Assembly (NCBI GenBank): GCA_947500135.1
Contig: CANMQX010000017.1
Coordinates: 1 to 56,985 of the forward strand
Origin: an uncultured Paracoccaceae bacterium
GTDB taxonomy: Bacteria; Pseudomonadota; Alphaproteobacteria; Rhodobacterales; Rhodobacteraceae
Direction of reading: 5' to 3'
DNA: 56,985 nt
Below are positions 22,815 through 30,814 of this stretch, piece by piece (the stretch's first letter is position 1; the number at the start of each line of letters is the position of its first letter). The notes under the pieces were generated by a model that was given only the letters and a program-made list of their open reading frames with translations, ran no database searches and was not told where the DNA came from. The position numbers and the translations under genes are program-made.

Positions 22815-24179
22815 ATGCCCGGCAATTTGACCTTCGATGACCTCAAATCCCACGTTGAAGATGGGTCAATCGATACTGTCCTGACCTGTTTCGTGGACAT
22901 GCAGGGCCGGTTGATGGGTAAACGGTTTCACGCCGTAAACTTCATCCAATCCTCTTTCAGGGAAACCCATTGCTGCAACTACCTGCTTGCGACTGACTTG
23001 GAGATGGCGACGCCGGATGGCTATGCCTCAACCAGTTGGGAAAAGGGTTATGGCGATTACGTGATGGCCCCGGACCTGAGCACAATCCGTCTGACCCCTT
23101 GGCTGGAAGGCACCGCCATGGTGCTGTGCGATATCCTTGATCACCACACCCACGCCCCGGTTCCCCACGACCCCCGCGCCATGCTGAAAAAGCAGATCGC
23201 CCGGTTAGAGGCATTGGGCCTTGATGCGATGATGGCCACCGAGTTGGAGTTCTTTCTGTTCGAGAAAAGCTTTGACGAAATCCGTAAGGGTGGCTTCCGC
23301 GATCTGGCCCCGATCAGTGGCTATAACGAAGACTATCACATCCTGCAGACCACCAAGGAAGAAGAGGTGATGCGCCCGATCCGCAACCACCTGTTCGCTG
23401 CCGGTCTACCGATTGAGAATTCAAAGGGTGAGGCCGAGACGGGTCAGGAAGAGCTGAACATTCGCTACGCCTACGCCCTGGATTGCGCTGATCATCATTC
23501 GATTGCCAAACATGCAATCAAGGAAATCGCCTGGGCCCATGGCCGCGCCGCGACCTTCCTGCCCAAATGGCATCGTGACAAGGTTGGTAGTTCGTCCCAC
23601 GTCCATCAGTCACTTTGGAAAGATGGCGAACCGGCGTTTTATGACGCGGAGGCCGATCTTGGCATGTCCGATCTGATGAAACACTACATGGCCGGGCTGA
23701 TCGCCTATGCGCCTGACTACACGTTTTTCCTCGCCCCCTACATCAACAGCTATAAACGCTTCGCCAAAGGCACCTTTGCGCCCACCAAAACCGTTTGGTC
23801 CGTTGATAACCGCACCGCCGGGTTCCGCCTGTGTGGTGAGGCGACCCGCGGCGTCCGCGTCGAATGCCGCATCGGCGGGTCGGACCTGAACCCCTATCTG
23901 GCGCAGGCGGCGATGCTGGCGGCGGGGATCAAGGGGATCGAGGATAAGATGGAACTTGCCCCGCCCACCCGTGGCGATGTCTATGAGGACGCAAAGGCGG
24001 CGGATATTCCCCAAACCTTGCGCGCCGCTACTGAGGCTTTGCGCAACTCGACATTCCTGCGCGACGCCATGGGCGACGATGTGATTGACCATTACACAAG
24101 ATGCGCAGAATGGGAGCAGGAAGAGTTTGACCGTGTTGTCACAGATTGGGAAATCGCACGCGGATTTGAAAGGGCCTGA
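22815..24179 (+). CDS. Glutamine synthetase family protein, probable gamma-glutamyl-amine ligase
   Basis: 454 residues of the GS fold. The N-terminal beta-grasp region contains VLTCFVDMQGRLMGKRF. The catalytic domain has ATELEFFLFEKSFDEI (metal-binding glutamates), KGEAETGQEELNIRYAYALD, FLPKWHRDKVGSSSHVHQSL (metal-binding histidine) and NRTAGFRLCGEATRGVRVEC then RIGGSDLNPYLAQAAML. The sequence belongs with the PuuA/IpuC/GlnA-like ligases that join glutamate to amines, not with housekeeping GlnA, since the canonical ammonium-binding and adenylylation regions differ. It precedes an aldehyde and an alcohol dehydrogenase, which fits glutamylation of an amino alcohol. Start at ATG 22815 after AAAGGA. 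Confidence 0.85.
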   Translation: MPGNLTFDDLKSHVEDGSIDTVLTCFVDMQGRLMGKRFHAVNFIQSSFRETHCCNYLLATDLEMATPDGYASTSWEKGYGDYVMAPDLSTIRLTPWLEGTAMVLCDILDHHTHAPVPHDPRAMLKKQIARLEALGLDAMMATELEFFLFEKSFDEIRKGGFRDLAPISGYNEDYHILQTTKEEEVMRPIRNHLFAAGLPIENSKGEAETGQEELNIRYAYALDCADHHSIAKHAIKEIAWAHGRAATFLPKWHRDKVGSSSHVHQSLWKDGEPAFYDAEADLGMSDLMKHYMAGLIAYAPDYTFFLAPYINSYKRFAKGTFAPTKTVWSVDNRTAGFRLCGEATRGVRVECRIGGSDLNPYLAQAAMLAAGIKGIEDKMELAPPTRGDVYEDAKAADIPQTLRAATEALRNSTFLRDAMGDDVIDHYTRCAEWEQEEFDRVVTDWEIARGFERA

Positions 24180-24182
24180 CCG

Positions 24183-25550
24183 ATGATCACATGTATTTCT
24201 CCTATCAACGGATCGGTCTATGCCGAGCGTCCGGCGCTGAGCGCGACTGATGCACAAACGGCCGTTTCCCGCGCCAAGGTCGCACAATCCGCATGGGCCA
24301 ACCGCCCGCTGGATGAACGCATCGCGCTGGTACAGGCGGGCGTCGCCAAAGTTGGCGAAATGAACGACGAGATCGTGCCCGAACTGGCCCACCAAATGGG
24401 TCGCCCGATCCGCTATGGTGGTGAATTTGGCGGTTTCAACGAACGGGCCAGCTATATGGCCGAGATCGCGCAGGACGCGCTGGCCGATATCGTGATTGAG
24501 GATGGTGATGCGTTTCGCCGGGTTATCAAGCGGGTGCCGCATGGTGTCGTGCTGGTCGTGGCCCCTTGGAACTATCCTTACATGACCGCGATTAACACCG
24601 TCGCCCCGGCCTTGATTGCGGGCAATGCGGTGGTGCTGAAACATGCAAGCCAGACACCGCTGGTGGGTGAACGCATGGCGGCGGCGTTTCATGCGGCGGG
24701 TGTACCAACGGATGTGTTCCAGAACGTGTTTCTGGGTCATCAGACAACATCTGACCTGATCGCCACGAAATCCTTTGGCTTTGTGAATTTCACCGGCTCT
24801 GTCGGTGGTGGACAGGCGATTGAACGCGCGGCGGCTGGCACATTTACCGGCATCGGGTTGGAACTTGGCGGCAAGGACCCGGGCTATGTCTGCGATGATG
24901 CCGATATTGACGCCGCCGTTGATACGCTGATCGATGGGGCGATGTTCAACTCAGGTCAGTGCTGCTGTGGGATTGAACGGATTTACGTGGCCGAGCAGTA
25001 TTTCGATGCGTTCGTGGAAAAGGCCGTCGCCATTGTGAACGGCTACAAGCTGGGCAATCCACTGAACCCTGAAACAACACTGGGGCCAATGGCACATGAA
25101 CGCTTTGCCGCCGAAGTCCGCGCGCAAACGGCAGAGGCGGTCGCCGATGGCGCAACCGCGCATATCGCGACCTTTGCAGAGGATGATGGCGGCGCCTATC
25201 TGACCCCGCAAATCCTGACGAATGTGACCCATGATATGCGGGTGATGCGTGACGAAAGCTTTGGCCCCATTGTTGGGATCATGTCAGTCAAGAATGATGA
25301 TGAGGCTGTTCGTTTGATGAACGACAGCCAGTTCGGGTTGACTGCATCGGTCTGGACGAAGGATGCCCGGCGGGCGGAAGCCATTGCCGATCAAATCGAA
25401 ACCGGCACCGTGTTCATGAACCGCGCCGATTATCTTGACCCGGGCCTGTGCTGGACGGGCTGCAAAGACACTGGGCGTGGTGGCGGCTTGTCCCTGATTG
25501 GATATCACAACCTGACCCGACCCAAATCCTACCATCTGAAGAAGGCTTAG
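24183..25550 (+). CDS. Aldehyde dehydrogenase family protein
   Basis: 455 residues. NAD(P)-binding Rossmann segment VLVVAPWNYPYMTAINTVAP (about 118-137), FVNFTGSVGGGQAIERAAAG, general-base glutamate in GIGLELGGKDPGYV (about 222-235) and catalytic cysteine in NSGQCCCGIERIYV (about 256-269). It oxidises an aldehyde to the acid in the cytoplasm. Only 3 nt separate it from the GS-like gene and 3 nt from the alcohol dehydrogenase, so the three act together. In a gamma-glutamylation route it would convert the gamma-glutamyl aminoaldehyde to the gamma-glutamyl amino acid (inference). Confidence 0.9.
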   Translation: MITCISPINGSVYAERPALSATDAQTAVSRAKVAQSAWANRPLDERIALVQAGVAKVGEMNDEIVPELAHQMGRPIRYGGEFGGFNERASYMAEIAQDALADIVIEDGDAFRRVIKRVPHGVVLVVAPWNYPYMTAINTVAPALIAGNAVVLKHASQTPLVGERMAAAFHAAGVPTDVFQNVFLGHQTTSDLIATKSFGFVNFTGSVGGGQAIERAAAGTFTGIGLELGGKDPGYVCDDADIDAAVDTLIDGAMFNSGQCCCGIERIYVAEQYFDAFVEKAVAIVNGYKLGNPLNPETTLGPMAHERFAAEVRAQTAEAVADGATAHIATFAEDDGGAYLTPQILTNVTHDMRVMRDESFGPIVGIMSVKNDDEAVRLMNDSQFGLTASVWTKDARRAEAIADQIETGTVFMNRADYLDPGLCWTGCKDTGRGGGLSLIGYHNLTRPKSYHLKKA

Positions 25551-25553
25551 AAG

Positions 25554-26699
25554 ATGTCACCGACTGCCAACTGGTCTTACCCCACATCAATCCGCTTTGG
25601 CGCGGGGCGCATTTCTGAAATCGCTGACGCCTGTGCCGTCGCCGGGATCAAGAAGCCCTTGCTGATCACTGATCGCGGCCTTGCGGATATGGAGATCACA
25701 ACCCGCACGCTGGATCTGTTGGAAGCTGCCGGGTTGGGTCGGGCCATCTTTGCTGATGTGGACCCGAACCCCAATGAAACAAACGCGGCAGCCGGCGTGC
25801 AGGCCTTTAACGATGGTGGGCATGATGGGGTCGTCGCCTTTGGCGGCGGTTCCGGGTTGGATCTGGGCAAGCTGGTGGCGTTTCTGGCGGGTCAAACACG
25901 CCCGCTTTGGGATTTTGAAGATATTGGTGACTGGTGGACGCGGGCCGATGCTGATGCCATCGCACCTATCGTGGCCGTGCCAACAACCGCTGGCACCGGG
26001 TCAGAAGTAGGTCGCGCCTCTGTCATCACCAATTCGGAAACGGCGGAGAAAAAGATCATCTTTCACCCCAAATTCCTGCCATCCGTGGTCATCTGTGATC
26101 CCGAACTGACAGTCGGGATGCCAAAGTTCATCACCGCAGGCACGGGGCTGGATGCCTTTGCCCATTGTGTAGAGGCGTATAGTTCTCCGCATTATCACCC
26201 GATGAGCCAGGGCATAGCGCTGGAAGGGATGCGACTGGTCAAGGAATACCTGCCGCGCGCCTATGCAGATGGCGCGGATATCGAAGCGCGCGCGCATATG
26301 ATGTCGGCGGCGGCGATGGGGGCAACGGCCTTCCAAAAGGGGCTTGGTGCCATTCATGCGCTGTCCCACCCGGTCGGGGCGATCTATCACACCCACCATG
26401 GCACAACGAATGCGGTGTTCATGCCCGCCGTCCTGCAATTCAACAAATCGGCGATTGCTGACAGGTTTGATGCGGCCGCCGCCTATCTTGGGATTGATGG
26501 TGGGTTTGACGGGTTCTGTGCCTTTGTGGATGATTTCAACGCCTCTTTCGCCATTCCCAAAACGCTGGCCGGGTTGGGCATTGAAACCCCCGATATCGAC
26601 CGGATCGTGGCGGGGGCGTTGATCGACCCGAGCACTGGCGGCAATCCGATCGAGATGACCGAGGTGAACACCAAGGCGCTGTTACTGCAGGTTATCTGA
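25554..26699 (+). CDS. Iron-containing (group III) alcohol dehydrogenase
   Basis: 381 residues of the Fe-ADH family. The cofactor loop VVAFGGGSGLDLGKLVAFLA (about 92-111), VPTTAGTGSEVGRASVI and metal ligands D and H in AGTGLDAFAHCVEAYSSPHY (about 196-215), then GAIHALSHPVGAIYHTHHGT with two more histidines. Substrates of the family are small alcohols. In this operon it would oxidise the hydroxyl of a gamma-glutamylated amino alcohol before the aldehyde dehydrogenase acts (inference). It is the last gene of the operon; 74 nt separate it from the next coding region. Confidence 0.9.
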   Translation: MSPTANWSYPTSIRFGAGRISEIADACAVAGIKKPLLITDRGLADMEITTRTLDLLEAAGLGRAIFADVDPNPNETNAAAGVQAFNDGGHDGVVAFGGGSGLDLGKLVAFLAGQTRPLWDFEDIGDWWTRADADAIAPIVAVPTTAGTGSEVGRASVITNSETAEKKIIFHPKFLPSVVICDPELTVGMPKFITAGTGLDAFAHCVEAYSSPHYHPMSQGIALEGMRLVKEYLPRAYADGADIEARAHMMSAAAMGATAFQKGLGAIHALSHPVGAIYHTHHGTTNAVFMPAVLQFNKSAIADRFDAAAAYLGIDGGFDGFCAFVDDFNASFAIPKTLAGLGIETPDIDRIVAGALIDPSTGGNPIEMTEVNTKALLLQVI

Positions 26700-26773
26700 C
26701 GCCCCATCAAGCGAACGTGTGTTGCGCGGCATGTTGACCTGTGGTCATCTTGTTGCACCAACAGGGGGCGCAT

Positions 26774-27229
26774 ATGAAACCAACTCTACCTGCAATCATT
26801 GCCGCATTTGCGTCACTGGCCGGTCCCGCATTCGCGGCTGGCGGTGAGCGGATCAGCGTCAAGGGCGAAATCATCGACACATGGTGCTACTTCTCGGGTG
26901 TGATGGGTGGCCCGGATGCCGTGGTCGGAACAGCACATCATACATGTGCGCTTTGGTGTTCGGCGGGCGGTATTCCGGTTGGCCTGCTGGCCGAGGATGG
27001 GACCGTTTATATGGTACTCAAGATCGAAGACAGCGCCGATAGCGCCAGTGGTGACACGCAGCTGCGTCTGGCGAGCCATGTGATTGAGGCGGATGGGCTG
27101 CTATATGAACGCGATGGTCTAAAATATCTGGTGGTCGAAGAAGTCGTGAATGACCTTGATATCGAGGTGCTGAGTCATGACAGCTACGGCCCTGTTCCGC
27201 CATTCGCCGTGCCGGAGAAAGACCAATGA
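26774..27229 (+). CDS. Exported Cys/His-containing protein of unknown function
   Basis: 151 residues from ATG 26774 with a clear Sec signal peptide (residues 1-21, ending AFA). The mature part has DTWCYFSGVMGG and TAHHTCALWCSAGGIPVGLL, i.e. three cysteines and two adjacent histidines that could bind copper or a haem/Fe-S centre, then an OB-like run of strands. I do not recognise a named family. It is the first of four overlapping or closely spaced genes ending with Sco-like and rhodanese-like proteins, a context that suggests periplasmic metal or thiol chemistry. It overlaps the next gene by 4 nt. Confidence 0.7.
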   Translation: MKPTLPAIIAAFASLAGPAFAAGGERISVKGEIIDTWCYFSGVMGGPDAVVGTAHHTCALWCSAGGIPVGLLAEDGTVYMVLKIEDSADSASGDTQLRLASHVIEADGLLYERDGLKYLVVEEVVNDLDIEVLSHDSYGPVPPFAVPEKDQ

Positions 27230-27798
27230 AACATCTGAACCTGATTGCAGCAATTGCCTTTGCCGCGTCACCGGCCATTGCGCAGGATTTTGAAGAAGGG
27301 TCCGAGGCGAAAACCTGGAACCTTTACGCCGAACAACCTGCCCGGTTCGAGGCGACAGTGGTGGATATCCTGTGTGAACTGACAGGCGATTGCCCCGACA
27401 ATTGCGGCGATGGCAGCCGCCAGCTTGGCCTTGTCCGAACCGTTGATGATGTTCTGGTCTTTCCCAATAAAAACAGCCAGCCCGCCTTTACCGGCGCCGT
27501 TCAGGAGTTGCTGCCCTATTGCGCGCAAGAAGTTGAGGTGGATGGGTTGCTGTTGGAAGACGACTATGTCGGGGCCAAGAATATCTATTTGGTGCAACGC
27601 ATTCGGGCCTTGGATAGCGAAGACTGGGTAAAGGCCAATACCTGGACGAAGCGTTGGGCTGAAAACCATCCTGAGGCTGCGGGCAAAGGGCCTTGGTTCC
27701 GGCGCGATCCGCGTGTTCTGGCTGAAATCGCGACTGAGGGCTATTTTGGTCTTGGGCTGGAACAGGATGAAGAGATCAAGGATTTCCTGTTCGAATGA
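27226..27798 (+). CDS. Exported protein of unknown function with clustered cysteines
   Basis: 190 residues with a signal peptide (1-19, ending AIAQ). The mature domain begins with an acidic stretch and contains CELTGDCPDNCGDGSRQLGL near 46-65, three cysteines spaced C-x6-C-x3-C, and a later ELLPYCAQEVEVDGLL, again resembling the OB-type strand pattern of the preceding protein (V-D-I-L-C ... V-D-G-L-L). The two may be paralogous partners. The C-terminal half is helical and W-rich (VKANTWTKRWAENHPEAAGK). Translation is coupled at both ends. Confidence 0.7.
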   Translation: MKHLNLIAAIAFAASPAIAQDFEEGSEAKTWNLYAEQPARFEATVVDILCELTGDCPDNCGDGSRQLGLVRTVDDVLVFPNKNSQPAFTGAVQELLPYCAQEVEVDGLLLEDDYVGAKNIYLVQRIRALDSEDWVKANTWTKRWAENHPEAAGKGPWFRRDPRVLAEIATEGYFGLGLEQDEEIKDFLFE

Positions 27799-28349
27799 TG
27801 CGGGTTCTGACGATCATCGCGGTACTGGGAGCGACACCAGCGGTATCTGATACGTTCCCGTTCAATATCGGCGGTGACTTTGCGCTCACTGATCAGCGTG
27901 GGGTCGCCCGCACACAGGTGGACCCGGACGGGCATTTCCAATTGCTGTTCTTTGGTTACGCCAATTGCGAACAAATCTGCTCAGCAACCCTGCCGATGAT
28001 GGCCGATATCGTTGATGACTTGGCGGGTGCCGCCACTTTGCGTCCGGTCATGATCACCGTGGATCCAAAGCGTGACACGGTTGATCAGATCGGCGCCCCG
28101 TTAGAGCAGTATCACCCTGACTTTGTCGGTTTGACTGGGCCAGAGGACGATTTGCAAGTCGCCTATGATGCCTTTTCGGTCGATCGCGAGGTGTTGTTCA
28201 CCGATCCGGCGGGCGGAGAGGTTTTTGCGCATGGCAGCTTTATCTACCTGCTTGATGGCGCGGGCGATGTGCTGACTCTGGTGCCGCCTGTCATGGATGT
28301 CGATCAGGCGGTGAAGATGATTACGCCGTATCTTGAGGCGACAGGCTAG
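27795..28349 (+). CDS. SCO1/SenC family copper chaperone-like protein
   Basis: 184 residues. N-terminal signal or anchor (about 1-18), then a thioredoxin-like fold. The copper-binding cysteine pair is in LLFFGYANCEQICSATLPMM (C-x3-C, about 55-62) and the third ligand histidine in VFAHGSFIYLLDG (about 145-152); VDPKRDTVDQI is the family linker. Sco proteins deliver copper to cytochrome oxidase CuA or act as thiol-disulfide reductases. No oxidase gene is adjacent, so the client is probably one of the two preceding Cys-rich proteins (inference). It overlaps the previous gene by 4 nt and is followed 2 nt later by the rhodanese-like gene. Confidence 0.9.
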   Translation: MMRVLTIIAVLGATPAVSDTFPFNIGGDFALTDQRGVARTQVDPDGHFQLLFFGYANCEQICSATLPMMADIVDDLAGAATLRPVMITVDPKRDTVDQIGAPLEQYHPDFVGLTGPEDDLQVAYDAFSVDREVLFTDPAGGEVFAHGSFIYLLDGAGDVLTLVPPVMDVDQAVKMITPYLEATG

Positions 28350-28351
28350 CG

Positions 28352-28828
28352 ATGAAGCCCCGCGCTCGCATTCTTGTCTTCGTGGCTGTTCTGGCTGGTG
28401 CCGGGGGTCTGACAGCGCTTGCCAATCCTAACCTGTTTTACACGCTCATCACTGAAGAGGTGGATGGCGCTGTCCTGACCGCGCCCGAAGCGCATGAAGC
28501 CGCAGTTGGCGGTCAGATTACATTGATCGATATTCGGCGCCCGGATGAATGGGCGCGGACCGGCAGTGGCGAAGGGGCGCATCGACTGGATTTGCGGCGC
28601 GATGATTTTGTGGATGTCCTGCTGGAGATTAGCGGCGGCGAAACGGCTGCGCCCGTTGCCCTGATCTGCGCGCGCGGTGTCAGATCGGCCCGCCTTGCCA
28701 ACCGGCTGATCGCGGCTGGTTTTACTAACATCATTGATGTACCGGAGGGTATGCTTGGATCAGCTGCAGGGCCAGGCTGGATTGCCCGTGGACTGCCGCT
28801 CAACATGGACATGCCTTCAGATAGTTAA
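28352..28828 (+). CDS. Membrane-anchored rhodanese-like protein
   Basis: 158 residues. Residues 6-25 are one hydrophobic helix (ILVFVAVLAGAGGLTALA), a signal anchor. A rhodanese domain follows: LIDIRRPDEWARTGSGEG (about 53-70) and the active-site loop LICARGVRSARLANRLIAAG with the persulfide-forming cysteine in CARGVRS, then VPEGMLGSAAGPGWIARGLP. The C-terminal W-x-x-x-GLP is typical. It probably handles sulfane sulfur in the periplasm. It ends the four-gene cluster and converges on the opgC-G-H operon. Confidence 0.9.
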   Translation: MKPRARILVFVAVLAGAGGLTALANPNLFYTLITEEVDGAVLTAPEAHEAAVGGQITLIDIRRPDEWARTGSGEGAHRLDLRRDDFVDVLLEISGGETAAPVALICARGVRSARLANRLIAAGFTNIIDVPEGMLGSAAGPGWIARGLPLNMDMPSDS

Positions 28829-28840
28829 GCGCCAGGGCAG

Positions 28841-28863
28841 AAAAATCTGTGCAACAGATTTTT
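28841..28863 (+). terminator. Intrinsic terminator after the rhodanese gene
   Basis: AAAAATCTG, 5-nt loop, CAGATTTTT: a 9-bp stem ending in five T, 13 nt after the stop. The flanking A5 and T5 tracts let it terminate in both directions. It is an exact reverse complement of the element at 28911-28933. Confidence 0.85.
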
Positions 28864-28910
28864 CGGGTAACACGATAGCTGCGCATCCGAATGATCCGCT
28901 ATGCGATGAC

Positions 28911-28933
28911 AAAAATCTGTTGCACAGATTTTT
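28911..28933 (-). terminator. Intrinsic terminator after opgH
   Basis: Same 23-nt sequence as at 28841-28863 but in opposite orientation, 13 nt beyond the opgH stop. The symmetric pair insulates the two converging operons. Confidence 0.85.
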
Positions 28934-28945
28934 GCGCCCGTCGGT

Positions 28946-30814
28946 CTATTCTGCAGCAATCTGGGCGGTGTCTTCCAATGCGCGTGCGGCAAGCCGACGC
29001 TCTGCCATGGCTCGTCTGATGATCGGGGGCGCGTTGATCACTTCGGGTGTTCCCATATGTCGTGCCGACCAGCGCCGCGCCGAGAGATCGACGCCGCTAA
29101 GCGCTGATAGTGGGATCGCAAGCGCGAGGCTGATAGCGATAGGTAGCAACCACAATGTCACCAACCCTTGGGCCATGCCCCAAAGCGCACACAATCCCAG
29201 AATTGTCTCAAACGCGTGGAACTTGATCATCGTAAGCAAGGGGTAATGCCCACCGCTTCGGTTCTGTGGCACCCAACTTTCGCGGTGCCCCATGAGCTTT
29301 TGCGCCACTGCCCGTGTTTGTTGCACCATCAGTACAGGCGCGTAGGCGATGGAGAGCAGGATCTCAAGCGAAAGCGAGGTCATGAACTGCCGAATGCCGC
29401 CCATATCGCGCAGCCGTAAGCCTGTCTTGTGGATCACCCCAGCCCCCAGCACCTTGGGGGCGAGCAGCATCGCGTACATGAAGGCGAGGATCGCCATACT
29501 GTTGCCTGTCGTCATCGTGGGCCAGTTTACCTGTGCATCAAAACCACTGAAATATTTGACGACATTGTCCTGTTCGCCATTCCCCACAAGCGCCCAGATG
29601 ATCAGCAGCGTGAACCATGCGGGCGACATCAGATATCCCATGGCCCCGCTGATCAGATGGAACCGCGACATCGCATGAAAGCCGCGTGAGGACAGCAGAC
29701 TCAGGTGCTGCAGGTTACCCTGACACCAACGCCGGTCGCGCAGGATGTAGTCGATCAGGGTTGCTGGCACCTCTTCATAGCTGCCCTGCACGCGCGGCAG
29801 AAAACGTACGGCCCAACCGGCCCGGCGCAGCAAACCAGCCTCGACAAAATCATGGCTGAGGATCAAATCACCCTTGCCATTGCGCATGCGTGGCAGGCCG
29901 GCGCAAGAAGCAAAGGCACGCGTGCGGATAATCGCGTTATGACCCCAATAGTTGCCCTCCTGATCGGTCCAGCGACTGAGGCCTTCGGCCAAAGGCGCAC
30001 CGTAAACCCGGTTGGAAAACTGCTGTACCCGGGCAAAGACTGTGCGCGCCCCAAAGATTGTCGGGAACGATTGGATCAGACCAGCGGCAGGTTCAGCGGC
30101 AAGCGCATCGGTCAGGGCGGTGATGGCGTCACCGCTCATCAGACTATCGGCGTCCAGCACCAGCATGGCGTCATAGCCACCACCCCAGCGTTCCACCCAA
30201 TCGGCCAGATTGCCCACCTTGCGGTCGATATTGTCGTGGCGCCGACGATAATAGACCTGACACCCTTCGGGCAATCGGATGCGCAGGTTATAAAACGCCC
30301 GCAATTCCAGCGCTGCGGCTTCTTCGCCACGCGTGTCTGACAGGATAAACAGGGAAAAATTATGTCCGCTGTGCTGATCGCGCAGGGCCATCATCATGGC
30401 CGCGGCATTGCCGAACACGTCAGCAGGGGATTCGTTGTAAACGGGGACCAGCAAAGCCACGTTTTGCGACGTAAGTGATGACGGCCTGTCGAGGCGCGCA
30501 TGGTTCAGAAACATGCTGCTGATCCCCACAATTGTGGTGGATAGTGACAGGGCAATCCAAAAAAACGTGACCGTGATCAGGCCGATGATCGCATATTCCA
30601 GCGGGTACAGGCCGGACATGGCAAACCAGTCGATGATCATGCCAATCACAAATGCGGTGATTACAATCGCAGGCGCAAAGGCAAAGAGCCGCCACCAACG
30701 CGTCGTGGACTGATCAGCCGTGCCCGGCGCGGACTGGTCCCGGTGCGGCCGGTTCAATGCCTGAATAGGCCGCTCCAACGGGGCCTCGGGCGGCATCAGA
30801 TTGGGTGCGATCAT
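28946..30814 (-). CDS. opgH: Glucans biosynthesis glucosyltransferase OpgH (MdoH)
   Basis: About 622 residues from the ATG at 30812-30814, whose ATGA overlaps the opgG stop; an ATG 9 nt upstream is possible. Family GT2 inner-membrane glucosyltransferase: N-terminal transmembrane pair (about 50-105), catalytic domain with ALLVPVYNESPADVFGNAAA, DAMLVLDADSLMSGDAI (DxD) and the RRWCQGNLQHL (QxxRW type) motif, then several more transmembrane helices (about 385-560). It polymerises UDP-glucose into osmoregulated periplasmic glucan and extrudes it. Somewhat shorter than the E. coli enzyme at the N-terminus. Confidence 0.95.
   Translation of the reverse strand: MIAPNLMPPEAPLERPIQALNRPHRDQSAPGTADQSTTRWWRLFAFAPAIVITAFVIGMIIDWFAMSGLYPLEYAIIGLITVTFFWIALSLSTTIVGISSMFLNHARLDRPSSLTSQNVALLVPVYNESPADVFGNAAAMMMALRDQHSGHNFSLFILSDTRGEEAAALELRAFYNLRIRLPEGCQVYYRRRHDNIDRKVGNLADWVERWGGGYDAMLVLDADSLMSGDAITALTDALAAEPAAGLIQSFPTIFGARTVFARVQQFSNRVYGAPLAEGLSRWTDQEGNYWGHNAIIRTRAFASCAGLPRMRNGKGDLILSHDFVEAGLLRRAGWAVRFLPRVQGSYEEVPATLIDYILRDRRWCQGNLQHLSLLSSRGFHAMSRFHLISGAMGYLMSPAWFTLLIIWALVGNGEQDNVVKYFSGFDAQVNWPTMTTGNSMAILAFMYAMLLAPKVLGAGVIHKTGLRLRDMGGIRQFMTSLSLEILLSIAYAPVLMVQQTRAVAQKLMGHRESWVPQNRSGGHYPLLTMIKFHAFETILGLCALWGMAQGLVTLWLLPIAISLALAIPLSALSGVDLSARRWSARHMGTPEVINAPPIIRRAMAERRLAARALEDTAQIAAE

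Noticed and set aside
23610..24740. 376-codon leftward reading spanning the GS-like and aldehyde dehydrogenase genes
   Set aside because: It crosses the boundary of two well-supported sense genes and has no recognisable domain.
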